This document shows positions 10,326 through 20,959 of a stretch of DNA of 64,000 nt, in pieces. Below the pieces are notes generated by a model. It was not told the DNA's origin. It did not search any database and saw nothing but the letters and a program-made list of their open reading frames with translations. The stretch is taken from positions 4,489,579 to 4,553,578 of the forward strand of contig CM049307.1 in assembly GCA_026874595.1 (NCBI GenBank). Direction: 5' to 3'. Made by a program: the position numbers and the translations under genes. How positions within the stretch are numbered: the first letter of the stretch is position 1; every line of letters begins with the position of its first letter. Source of the stretch: Sipunculus nudus. Taxonomy: Eukaryota; Annelida; Sipuncula; Golfingiida; Sipunculidae.

Positions 10326-10505
10326 AGGTCTGGAATGTCACACATCTAGGCAGCTGACACTTAGTGAAATCAGTTAAAGCATTGTCGGCTACGCACTGGG
10401 TGGAGTGTGGACTGTCTAGGCAGCCGACAGTGTAAACATTGTCGGCTGCCTAGACAGTCCAGGGGTCTGACACACTGCAGCTGACACTGTCTGCTGCCTA
10501 GACAC
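10326..10505 (-). repeat. Hairpin-forming repeat, copy 2, inverted
   Basis: Reverse complement of 8696-8872 with moderate divergence. At 10409-10460 it has a perfect 21-bp inverted repeat (arm GGACTGTCTAGGCAGCCGAC plus one A, with a 10-base loop) able to form a strong hairpin. The two copies face each other across about 1.45 kb. Together they could be a fold-back element or two inserted MITEs; target duplications are not clear. Confidence 0.65.
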
Positions 10506-11014
10506 TTCCTATAAATTAATATATATATCTAAACATTGTACCCAAAGTAACATTCTATGCAAATTTAAAAAAAGATAAATTTTCCAAATAAAATATCTAC
10601 AACATATATCTACAACTGATGTCTACTTCAACTAATTTGGTCTTCCAACAAACATCCCACCAAAATCTCACTACATTTGCACAAGCAAATTATTATGTAC
10701 ATAAAACATTTGATCATCTAGGGAACAGACATGGGGTAATTGTAATCAGTAATCGTAATCGATTGCAATCAATTACATTTTTTTTTAATATATTGATAGT
10801 AAAAATAATAGCAGAGATATTACATAGGTATAGTACCCACATTGAAATAACTCCAATTCTGCTTTCTGAAAATTGAGCAGGCAATGAAATCACCTCATGA
10901 GGATCACTCTTTCAGTTACTACATATATTCTACCATATGAATGAAATTATCTAAACTTAATTAAGGATTCTGGTTGTTATGTGCACCCCGCGAATGAATC
11001 CTTGTAAGCTCTTA

Positions 11015-11985
11015 GTTTCCTAGACCAGTGTCCTTCTGGATGGTTGTTTCAGAGGCCAGCGTTTCCTAGACCAGTGTTCCTCTGGATGGTTGTTTCAGAG
11101 GCCAGCGATTCCTAGACCAGTGTTCCTCTGGATGGTTGTTTCAGAGGCCAGCGTTTCCTAGACCAGTGTTCCTCTGGATGGTTGTTTTCAGAGGCCAGCG
11201 TTTCCTAGACCAGTGTTCCTCTGGATGGTTGTTTCAGAGGCCAGCGTTTTCTAGACCAGTGTTCCTCTGGTTGGTTGATTCAGAGGCCAGCGTTTCCTAG
11301 ACCAGTGTCCCTCTGGATGGTTGTTTCAGAGGCCAGCGTTTCCTAGACCAGTGTCCCTCTGGATGGTTGTTTCAGAGGCCAGCGTTTCCTAGACCAGTGT
11401 TCCTCTGGATGGTTGTTTCAGAGGCCAGCGTTTCCTAGACCAGTGTTCCTCTGGTTGGTTGTTTCATAGGCCAGCAATTCCTAGACCAGTGTTCCTCTGG
11501 ATGGTTGTTTCAGAGGCCAGCGTTTCCTAGACCAGTGTTCCTCTGGTTGGTTGTTTCAGAGGCCAGCGTTTCCTAGACCAGTGTTCCTCTGGATGGTTGT
11601 TTCAGAGGCCAGCGTTTCCTAGACCAGTCTTCCTCTGGATGGTTGTTTCAGAGGCCAGTGTTTCCTAGACGAGTGTCCCTCTGGATGGTTGTTTCAGAGG
11701 CCAGCGTTTTCTAGACCAGTGTCCCTCTGGATGGTTGTTTCAGAAGCCAGCGTTTCCTAGACCAGTGTCCCTCTGGATGGTTGTTTCAGAAGCCAGCGTT
11801 TCCTAGACCAGTGTCCCTCTGGATGGTTGTTTCAGAGGCCAGCGTTTCCTAGACCAGTGTCCCTCTGGATAGTTGTTTCAGAGGCCAGCGTTTCCTAGAC
11901 CAGTGTTACCTCTGTATGAGTGTTTCCGAGGCAAGTGTTCATAGACCAGTGTTCCTCTGGACAAGTGTTTCAGAAGCCAGTGTTC
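11015..11985 (+). repeat. 46-bp minisatellite, about 21 copies
   Basis: The unit reads approximately GTTTCCTAGACCAGTGTTCC, then TCTGGATGGTTGTTTCAGAG and GCCAGC. Variants differ by single bases (GTTCC/GTCCC, GATGG/GTTGG). The last two units are more diverged, as usual at array edges. The period is not a multiple of three and no frame stays open. Confidence 0.95.
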
Positions 11986-12080
11986 CCTTGATGTTTATAC
12001 CTTTGATGAATTTCCTGAAATCACATCCATTGTGTTGAGGTGTGACACAGTACTACTGCCACTACCAGTAATCCACTTGG

Positions 12081-12422
12081 GTGCTCCTCATTGATATGGA
12101 CCACTATCCAGGTTTATAATGAATCGGGTCATGTGCTGTTCATTGGTATTGACCACTTACCAGGTTCATAAGGAATCAGGTTGTGTGCTGCTCATTGGTA
12201 TGGACCACTAACCAGATTTATAATGAATCAGGTTGTGTGCTGCTCATTAGTATGGACCACTAACCAGGTTTATAATGAATCAGGTCGTGTGCTGCTCATT
12301 GGTATGGACCACTAACCAGATTTATAATGAATCGGGTTGTTTGCTGCTCATTGATATGGACCACTTACCAGGTTTATAATGAATCAGGTTGTGTGCTGCT
12401 CATTGGTATGGACCACTAACCA
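12081..12422 (+). repeat. 52-bp minisatellite, about 6.6 copies
   Basis: Units carry GGACCACTAACCAGGTTTAT, AATGAATCAGGTTGTGTGCT and GCTCATTGGTAT, with moderate divergence between copies. It starts about 95 bp after the end of the 46-bp array and is unrelated to it in sequence. Confidence 0.92.
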
Positions 12423-13011
12423 CACTTGTGACAGTACTAATTTTTTATGTGTATTTATTGATGTGATTTCGGCCCAGAGAAAATTGAACATTTTTGGCAT
12501 TTGGATCTGATGTGCACTGCTGGCATGACCAGCTTCTAAACATTTACATTATGGGCATCATTCTCTCATAAAATATATAGCTTTTACCATGCTAAATTTG
12601 AATAAATAATGACAAAACCAGTTCTCTAGAACTGTTACAGACATATTTGGAAAATGAACAGGTTGGTGGCAAATCAGGGGGCTTATATTTTAGGTATAGT
12701 TCATTACAGCATATTTCATGGTAACATAAATTGAACATAAAATAATTGATTATATTTGATCAACATTCGTTTCTTTCAATCATTGAATATGATTTTACAA
12801 CCAATTAAAAAAAAAAATTGTAAATATGAGATTAAGAACTTTGAAATAAAGAGTCATACATAGAGGTGCACATTGAATTATTCGCAGTCTTCAAGAAAAG
12901 TCCAATTTATGCCCCAATAAGAAGAGACAACAATTACTGAAAAAAATGCTGAAAGTATTGGTGCTGTGTAATAATTAAACTATGTGATTTAACCCAAAAA
13001 ATTTAGCTTTA
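12423..13011. other. AT-rich stretch with no recognised feature
   Basis: No exon, RNA gene or repeat could be recognised here apart from short A/T runs. Confidence 0.4.
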
Positions 13012-13855
13012 TTAGGGCCTGCTTGAAAAGCAGTTCCCTATAGTGAACATTGTGTCAGTCCGTCCTTCCGTTTCCTTCCGTCCGATCTTCTGTCCTTCTG
13101 TCAGTGACACTTTTATTCGCACACGATAACTGCAACATACTGCAGCTTTCCTGAATTCACAGGGATGATTGGTACCTATAAGGGCTCCAGACCTATCAAA
13201 TAACAGACTTGTCTGAATTCCAATATGGCCACCACAGCCCAATCCCTGATTTCTTTTGTGCGATGACACAACAACAACATACTGCAGCTTTCCCAAATTC
13301 ACAGGGATGGTTGGAAACTATGAGGGCTCCAGACCTATTGATTTCAGACCTGTCTGAATTCCAATATGGCTGCCACAGCCCAATTGCTGATTTTATTTCG
13401 CAGGTAATAATTAAAAAACAACCTACTGCAGCTTTCCCAAATTTACAGGGATGATTAGTACAGACCGGTTGGAATTGCAATATGGCCGCCACAGCCTGAT
13501 TGCTGATTTCCTTTCACATGCAATAACTCAACAACAACCTTCTGCAGCTTTCCCAATTTCACAGGGATCATTGGTGCCTAGGAGGGCTCCATTCTGAATT
13601 ACAGACTTACTCAAAATCAAATATGGCTCACAGACTACATTTAGTGATTTTCTATTGCACACATTATTTCAGACATGTCTTCTTTAATATCATTTGATCC
13701 AGTAGGAATTTTTCCCTCATGCATATGGATAAAAACCTGTTTCTGTCTGTCATATTTTTTCAAATTTAACTTAATTTTTCACCCATATGTAAACTAACTA
13801 GTCCAGCACTAGCAGAAACGTGGGGCCCTCTGAGGACCATTGTCCGACCACATCT
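13012..13855 (+). repeat. CCGTCC-type dispersed repeat with internal tandem units, ending CATCTAGTT
   Basis: It starts TTAGGGCCTGCTTGAAAAGC, has a pyrimidine-rich CCGTCCTTCCG stretch, then about four diverged units of roughly 115-147 bp. The units share TACTGCAGCTTTCC, AATTCACAGGGATGATTGG and TGAATTCCAATATGGC. It ends GGACCATTGTCCGACCACATCTAGTTTG. Overlapping frames on both strands are by-products of the repetition. Confidence 0.6.
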
Positions 13856-14475
13856 AGTTTGTTCCAGTGTTAACTCGTTATTTTTGTTAGGTTACTGAAG
13901 TGTACAAGCCTTTCATGATGCTAGCCTGTGTCACCATGTAAGGATGCCATGTGTGGTCATCCTCTATTCATTACTGTGTTAGGAGGGACTTTATTAAAAT
14001 AAGTTATAAATATGTCCCAGCTGGTGACACTGAAACACAGGTTAGGTTTTGAGGTTCACTCTGTTTATCAGTGCTGCAGTTTCCAGCAAAGTATCTGTAA
14101 TAATTCTTTTGAACTGTTTGTATAAGTTTCCTTTACATGTGTGACTGGACTGAATGTAAGGATAGTGCACGTCTTTGTATGCCCCATGTAAAGGTACTAC
14201 AAAAAATGGTTGAATTAACCAGGTAAAACCAGGTTAAATTGACCAAAAGACTTACAAACCACAATAATATATATCAAAATTTTAGTGATAGCCCTAGTTA
14301 TTCATAACTGTCACAGGCATTATTTTAAGATTATATAATTTCTGCCTCAGTTTTCATATTCATAACAATACCTTTCCTGTTCAATGGTTTTAACTTTACA
14401 AGGATTTAAGGATATATTGAACACACAGTGATCTTGGTATATGTTAGTGCCATAGTCATTAATGATGGTGACATC
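13856..14475. other. Unannotated stretch upstream of a hAT-like element
   Basis: No recognisable exon or repeat. It could contain untranslated exon sequence of the LYRM1 gene downstream, but nothing in the sequence shows this. Confidence 0.35.
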
Positions 14476-15317
14476 CAGGGTTGGGGCCAGGTACAAGTGA
14501 AAGTACCTAGGTACAAGTACTTGTGAATTGGCCAGGTACAGGTACAGGTACTTGTGAATTAGACAGGTACAGGTACAGGTACTTGATTTTCACAGAGTAC
14601 CTAGGTACAGGTACTTTAGAAAGTACCTAGGTACAGGTACTTTAGAAAGTACCTAGGTACAGGTACAGGTACATTTATATGAGGATCACTTCAAAGACAT
14701 TTTTACGGCATAAATTCACGTTTATGCAAGTTAACATGTCTTTTTTCTTTCAAATAATACTGATGTCAATTGCTAAAGTATATTTTAATAGAACTTATTA
14801 ACTGTATGGCACCATATGTTCACAAACATGATATGAAAGTTTTAAAAAAGTCCATTAAGTGCACCAGGTAAGAGTATGACACCATACATTCACAAACATG
14901 AAATTCAATTCTACTGAAAGTCCATTAAGTACACCAAGTACAGTAAGAGAGCTTATTAACTGTATGGCACCATACTTCACAGACATATTTGTGTACTAAA
15001 TGTTCATTAAGTGCACCAAGTACAGTATAATCAAATGATTTGTTCAATTAGTGGTTACAGCTGATTTCACACATGTGACCATTCTGGAGGTGTGATAACA
15101 ATTAATTCAATTCATGAGCAGTTTATCACACTGATGGCTTGCTGATTAGTTTACACTAAAGATAATTTAATACTAAAGAGGAAAAAAAACTGAAAATATG
15201 AAAATGTACCTGGAGTACCTTGTACCAGGTACAGGTACTTTAGTTCCAGGTACAGGTACAAGGCACTTCCTACTCATGACTGGCAGGTACAGGTACAGAT
15301 ACTCTGGCCCCACACTG
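14476..15317. mobile_element. 842-bp hAT-like non-autonomous element with AGGTAC subterminal repeats
   Basis: The ends are CAGGGTTGGGGCCAGGTAC on the left and, reverse-complemented, CAGTGTGGGGCCAGAGTATC on the right, both of the CAG...TGGGGCC hAT type. Flanking 8-bp sequences GTGACATC (14468-14475) and CTGACATC (15318-15325) match at 7 of 8 positions, fitting the 8-bp duplication of hAT transposition. Both subterminal zones are packed with AGGTACAGGTAC / AAGTACCTAGGTAC motifs, likely transposase-binding sites by analogy. There is no transposase frame. Confidence 0.72.
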
Positions 15318-15325
15318 CTGACATC

Positions 15326-16110
15326 TACATTTTTGACAGTACTACCAGCTGTTTCTCCAGTTGTAAACACCTTTAAATTGGAAGTGATGAAATATATGAA
15401 ATATATGAAATATTGTCTCATACACAGGAATAAAGATTCCTTCAGAAATTCAAAAGAATTCAATATTTACCATGTCACTTTTATTCATAATCCATTTTAA
15501 ATGTGTATTTGCTGTACTATTTGTTAATATGTTGCCAGATGGTTGGAGATACATGTCTGGTGTTAAAAACAGTCAACTCAAAGCCCTCCTGGCCAACTAG
15601 TGTACTGTTGAAAACAGTGATTTATATGTTTGATATGAATATCTTTAGCAGATCGATTTCTCTAATATAATAAGTGTAAATACCAGGTGTTATACTCGGA
15701 ATGTGGAGCATGTGTTGTCTATTTACAAGCATTGATTCTGTAGGCTGTTGTTTTTTTAAATTAACTTTATAATTCCTGGAGTTGTCCTCAGCTTTCTGGT
15801 TATTTGTATGTCAAGTGGTCCCGGAGCAGTATTTGGTAAAAAAATTGAAACAGTGCACTTGCATGCTTGAAGTACAGTTCTGAGACCAAGATTTAAAGGG
15901 CCAATGCTTGAGTATGTCAAAAAGCACTGAAAATTAAGCAATTTTCATCAAAATGCTCATAACCATAGCTGATTGTCATCAAACCAGTAAAGCTGAAGAC
16001 ATGCCTGCGTTGCATAATAACTATGGACGGGACTTGACAGTTTTATTATTGAAATGTCTCATGGATTTGTTCCAGGGGGTAGGTGCAATGGCTCCATAAC
16101 AGAAACAAAC
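15326..16110 (+). promoter_or_regulatory. Region upstream of the LYRM1 start codon
   Basis: AT-rich, with no clear TATA box or CpG island. A possible acceptor (GATTTGTTCCAG, ending at 16075) sits 35 bases before the ATG, so the first coding exon may be preceded by a non-coding exon further upstream. Confidence 0.3.
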
Positions 16111-16257
16111 ATGGCAATGAAGCAAGAAGTCCTGTCCCTGTACAGGAGAGTTCTCCGCATCGCCCGCACATGGAAAGCCTCAGACACCAACGATTCGGCA
16201 GCTGAGAGAAAGTACATCAAAGCTGAAGCCAGACATCTGTTTAGAAAAAACAAAGGG
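16111..16257 (+). CDS. LYRM1: LYRM1 coding exon 1
   Basis: 49 codons, from the ATG to AAAGGG/GTTTGT. The donor is less than ideal at +3 and +4 but keeps G at +5. It encodes the LYR helix and most of the second helix, and ends in phase 0. Confidence 0.92.
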
Positions 16258-19200
16258 GTTTGTATCCTTGGGAGATTTGAGCATTCAGTTGTGATTGACT
16301 TAAGGTCTGTGTGGTTGTTTGTTTAGCTAAAGCCCAACAATCACTTTGGGTTACAGCAAAGGAGCCAACCTTTACAAGTGACCTGTTAGGCTCTGCTATC
16401 ACCTGTAACCAATTGTAACATGTGTGCACTAACCAGGTAGTTCAAAGAAACATAATTTTAATTCTGGAACCTGGAATGTCATGTTTAGGCCAGATAAAAT
16501 AATAATCTATCTATGGAACCACCTCTTCTGTTATTCATGGATCAGTTTTTTTGGTAAATGAGCAGTAAGTCCTAATTGATGCTCTCGTCTCAGTCCCTAC
16601 ACAGTTATCATTATTTGTTTTGATGATGCCGTATGATTGATAAAGTATCAATGAAAATGTTTTGTTTTTTTTTCATGTGCATCATTTGAAGAAATTTTAA
16701 CCAGAAAAAAAAATCACAACACTCACCATATTTATAATTCAAGGTTTTCTAGGACAATACATTTTTTTGTTCAGTCTTACATACAATGAGAAACTGTTAT
16801 TGGTTACAGGTGCAAAGTGAAGAGGAAGTGAAGAGATTTTTGCAGGAAGGAGAAGCCAGGATAGAGATCGGTAAATAAACTGGTTCTAAATATATTGATC
16901 AGTTATCTGCTGGAGCTATCTATTCCAGGACACATTACCACGTGTTAATGTTTCTTTAAATATGTTTAGCCTGCAAATAAAACTGAGAAAACAATGAAAC
17001 GTGCCATTTCTGATAATTTGATTATTAAATGCAAAATACATAGTTCATAACCAGTTGACTTATTATCCAGTAAACATGTAAAAACCAATCAAGGTCAGTA
17101 AAGCTAAATAGAAACATTTGGTCTTAAAGAGATTAGATAAATACAGAAATTGTATATATTGTTTATTTATTTATGTTTTCAGTGACCACTTTTCTGGAAT
17201 AAAGACAGTGATTAGTTGAGATATAATGGAGTTAGTATTTGGGTATGTTACATGGCTCGAATTTGGTGCCGGCCCACCGGAATTTTCCGGTAGTTTTTTA
17301 GGGAGATCCGGTAAAATTTGGGTACTGCCGGCCCCCTGTGGCCGGCAGAAAAATCAGCTGTGTCTTTTTTATATCATCAGGAAAGAAAATATATCCAAAA
17401 ATAACTATTAACTATCATGACAAAAGCAGCTTCAAGTGTCAAACGTGAAAAGAAATTTCCGTCGGTCCTGCCGGCTATTTAAATGAAGGTCCAATAGGAT
17501 CTCTAATTCAGCCGGACCTATCACGCGGGCCAAATACTGCAACACAAGACGACTTTTCCCGCTGGTTTGATGAAATTGGATATAATAATAGTTAATACAT
17601 GCAGATTGCACTAAAATTAGGCAAATAGCGCGTATAACATCAACAAATGGAAATCATTTTCTCATTTATTAGGTGAATGATCATCGTCTTTCGGCATAAA
17701 TCGGAGTTCTTTTCGCGATCCATATTTGTTAACCAGCTATGTCAGCTTCTATTTTTAATATCTAGACAGACACGCCTACGATCCTGTGATTGGCTAAGTG
17801 ACGACTCACCGTAGACAGAGAGCCATTCAGATATTCGTAGTAAGAATTAGCGCACGTGACTTCATTCATAACATTTTTGGCGGGATTGGTTCGCGGATAT
17901 CGCTCACGGTGTTACCTAGGAATTGCTCATGGTGACCATGAGACTAATTTTTCAACCAAAACCATATGACCCTGAGTAAAATTTGACAAATGAAGTATAA
18001 TTTTATATTGATCCTTGTACGGACGAAGTTACATGACGCGATCATAATCTTAACGTTAAATGTCCATTACTTAAAAATTACATAATTTCACGTCAGTTTA
18101 GTGTCAGGATTCTCGGAGCGGAACTCTCTGTCACCTTTCCCCAGAGGTCGTTTCCAATCAAAGTAGATTTTGAGTACGATTCTGTTTAAAGTGCAGGTCA
18201 TTAATGAGACAAAGTGCACTGAAGCACTGTCAGCTGTCATGCACTCTGGCGGGCAGTTAAAACATCGCCGGTACTTTGTTTGTGATACAAAAAAAATATC
18301 CAAGTGTAAAAAATGGGAACAGCACAAATACGCTCTTATTCCATCAGCGTCATAAAATAAGTTTTCTTGGGAAATTAAGATTCCAGTGAGGAATGCTGCA
18401 ATTGTCGTCAAGAATGTGTCCGCGAGGCATTTGGAGACAAATGCAGACATTCGACGCTATTTGGCTGTTCCGTTGACCATTCAGTGTGTACCTAAATGGT
18501 TTAATTATTTGTTCAGATAAGGGGGGTTGAGGCATTAAACAAAAACAATGCCTAGTACCCTTCACCGGCCTTGCTTGATCACTTGGTAAAACTTCTCTCT
18601 TTGCTTAAAACTGATTCGACTTGAGTTGATACAACACAGAAAACTTCCAGCGTGCCGGCCTTGTACGTAATTGCATGTGACAGTTAGAGATAACCTTCCA
18701 CGAAATATGGCGGCCCTTTATTCTCAGGCTACTCAGGGGGAAGCATGATTTAGGTTGCGTTTGGCACCTGGCGCACTAAAAAGCGTTCCTAAAAAGAAAA
18801 TAAGGAGCACGATGGGGCTAAAATCAGATGCCATGACTAATATTTCTTAACGAGTCATATAAAACAATACAATTCGTAGCAATACAAGTGATAATTTTTA
18901 AAAGGAAGAGCAAAAAAATTAGGATTCTTTTTTTTTTAATAAAAAAGTGGGATATGGTAAAATCTTTGGAGGTCCGGCAAATTTTCTGTGTTGCCGGACC
19001 CCAATGTCCGGTGTCAATTTTCGGCAAATTCGAGCCCTGCTGTTATCCAGGATTTTTTGGCCAGGTTTATTAGTGATTAGTGTGGCAGTATGTATCTGGT
19101 GCCAAGGTCACTCAGAAATATGGCTTAGTAAAACAGCTCAAATATTATATGTCAATAATAAAAATACTGAGAAAACTTCTTTATATCACCTTTGCATGCA

Positions 19201-20080
19201 GAATTTAGTGAAATCCCACAAGTTTACTTCTGAACTATTGATGTATAAAGATCATGCCTTTAATGTAACCTCTGCTTTTGTCATTTCCAGCAAAACATTA
19301 CAGAAACCCATACCCTCGACCAGTAAGTTAATTTCTCATATTGTATACCGAACACACTGAGTAAAATTAGAAAACAAATAGTCTGAATTTAAATGTAATC
19401 AGTAAGTTCAGATTCTTTTCTTGGTCTAAATATGAAAAAATTCCTATGCATCTGCAAAAATTCATTAAGTTCAAATTAATAACCCGCTTTCATTCATGCT
19501 TAGTCATGCAGGGAACATTTCTTAACATTTAGTCCCAAGAGTTCCAAGTTGACATCCAAAATTAGTAAAATTCAATTGCAAATCTGAAAATATGAGTGCT
19601 GTGTGACACTGTTATTCTATTCGTTTTAGTTTTGAATTGTATTTTTCCAAAATAAAAGTAAAATAATATTTTCAATTAAGCCTCTGAATTGTAAGATTTT
19701 TATGCGAAATATTATAGGCCCACAATGCACCCAGTAGCCAGTTAATTTCAGACCCAACCATGTGCTTTCTTTTGGCCTGTATGTATATGGTTCATTGACT
19801 GCTAAATTTATTTTAACAGTATTGTGTTAATTAAATGTAATGAGTACGAAGTTGTACAATATATTCTTGTATTAAACGGTCAACGCATATAAAACCAGGA
19901 AATAAATTCAGGATTCACTGGTCACGAGTCTCACGACTGGTCACTGTTCTTTTTTTTTTACCTCAGATGAACATACCGCAAAATGTGCTGCCCCCTGGCG
20001 GTAAGAAGAAAAAGCGCCGAGAGCGCGACTTGAAGCAGGCGAGACCAGTATACCTCAAGTCCTATGACGACGATTCCTGA
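16111..20080 (+). CDS. LYRM1: LYRM1 homologue, LYR motif-containing protein 1 (four coding exons)
   Basis: Joining 16111-16257, 16810-16870, 19291-19322 and 19967-20080 gives a 117-residue protein, close to the 122 residues of human LYRM1. It starts MAMKQEVLSLYRRVLRIART: the LYR tripeptide is at residues 10-12 and the family's conserved Phe at about residue 44 (ARHLFRKNK). Then follow EARIEI (64-69), NPYPRP (75-80) and a basic C-terminus ending PVYLKSYDDDS. Alignment with LYRM1 is collinear and nearly gap-free across the splice junctions. The start was chosen for its context (AAACATGG) and family fit; an in-frame ATG at 16054 would add 19 unconserved residues. LYR proteins are small, mostly mitochondrial, three-helix proteins that typically bind the acyl carrier protein. 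LYRM1 itself has been linked to adipocyte and mitochondrial function, and its exact role is not settled. Introns are 552, 2420 and 644 bp, all GT-AG. Confidence 0.93.
16810..16870 (+). CDS. LYRM1: LYRM1 coding exon 2
   Basis: 61 nt between acceptor TTGGTTACAG and donor ATCG/GTAAAT. It encodes VQSEEEVKRFLQEGEARIEI plus one base. The length from RKNK to EARIEI equals that in human LYRM1. It ends in phase 1. Confidence 0.92.
17251..19039. mobile_element. 1.8-kb TIR element inside LYRM1 intron 2
   Basis: The ends carry a perfect 12-bp inverted repeat, GGCTCGAATTTG (17254-17265) and CAAATTCGAGCC (19025-19036). Both are followed inward by CCGG-rich segments such as TTTTCCGGTAG and GTCCGGCAAATTTTC. 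The right terminus CGAGCCCTG, reversed, is CAGGGCTCG, a hAT-like start; the left has CATGGCTCG. No clean target duplication is visible. The interior is less AT-rich than the surrounding intron and includes a 120-codon minus-strand open frame (18088-18450), which I do not recognise as a transposase. It accounts for most of the 2.4-kb intron. Confidence 0.6.
19291..19322 (+). CDS. LYRM1: LYRM1 coding exon 3 (32-nt microexon)
   Basis: It lies between acceptor GTCATTTCCAG and donor CGACCA/GTAAGT. With the base carried over it encodes AKHYRNPYPRP, matching the conserved HYK.PYPRP segment of LYRM1, which makes this very small exon convincing. It ends in phase 0. Confidence 0.9.
19967..20080 (+). 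CDS. LYRM1: LYRM1 coding exon 4 and stop codon
   Basis: The acceptor is preceded by a strong polypyrimidine tract (TTCTTTTTTTTTACCTCAG). 37 codons follow, then TGA. The segment is basic (GGKKKKRRERDLKQ), and the last residues PVYLKSYDDDS align with the C-terminus of vertebrate LYRM1. Confidence 0.92.
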   Translation: MNIPQNVLPPGGKKKKRRERDLKQARPVYLKSYDDDS

Positions 20081-20310
20081 CAGTAAATATAAATTGAATT
20101 ACGTAGAGTGAAGTAACTTTCTCAGACAACATGAACTTTCAAAATGTTAAAGGAGCACTACCAGACCAAGTGCCATTTTAATTCAAATACTGTAGTTTCA
20201 TTGCATGGACGTTCTGGGCAAACGAAATGAAGCACATTTTCCGCGGGTTCGTTTTAAGGCTGCTTTTTGGCGTGAGTTTATTGAAACGTACTTTAAAAAA
20301 AAGCCATTAA

Positions 20311-20316
20311 AATAAA
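20311..20316 (+). terminator. Candidate polyadenylation signal of LYRM1
   Basis: AATAAA lies 231 bases after the stop codon. A second AATAAA at 20813-20818 is followed by TG- and T-rich sequence and could serve as a distal site. Which is used cannot be told from sequence. Confidence 0.45.
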
Positions 20317-20959
20317 GTTTCTAGAAACAATAATGAACAAAAGACATTGCTGGTACGTTTCGTGGAGACTTTATATATCTGCTGTCATTCTGGGGACAAC
20401 AAATCATGAATACTTTAATCAGACCATTTGAAATGCCAAACTATAGGTCAGTATATGCCAGGTATATCTACACGTAACAGCTATCACAACGCATCAAGGG
20501 AAACCAGCTTTAACTGTAAACACTGCCGTGGGTTCCTGAGAAAGGAGAGTTAATTTGTTTGCAATGATACAGATATTAATTTATAAAAAAGAAGTGTTAT
20601 GACCACAGTGATTCGCCAGAGGTTTCTTGAGACTCCCGGACTCGGTCAGTCGAATGCCCAGCTACTTGAACAAACGCGTGCAACAAACACAAATTTCTTG
20701 GCAGAAATTACCTGTCTGCTGTTAGTGTTGTCAGTACTCACGAGCATGATGGTGAGGAATTCGGGGGGAAATCTATAACATTGTTTATAAGTGTTTATGC
20801 TAGTTTAATCATAATAAATAAAATCTGTTGACATACCAAGATATTGTGTGGCCTTTTATTTATGTCGTGGTGTAAGTGCAATTTCCACTGTAGGCCTAAG
20901 CATTACGGCTAAAATGTTTAACCGAATTTTAATTACTATATCGTAACGATTTACCCGCT
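20317..20959. other. LYRM1 3' flank, no further feature
   Basis: It may include the rest of the 3' UTR up to the AATAAA at 20813. No exon or repeat was recognised. Confidence 0.4.

Noticed and set aside
11015-11985. The 46-bp array considered as a repeat-protein coding region.
   Set aside because: The period breaks the frame in each unit and stops occur in all frames.
16054-16110. An upstream in-frame ATG that would extend LYRM1 by 19 residues.
   Set aside because: The extension is not conserved in the family, and the ATG at 16111 has better context and fits the LYRM1 N-terminus.
18088-18450. 120-codon minus-strand frame in LYRM1 intron 2.
   Set aside because: It lies inside a TIR element and shows no transposase motif I could name. 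Kept only as a remark on that element.
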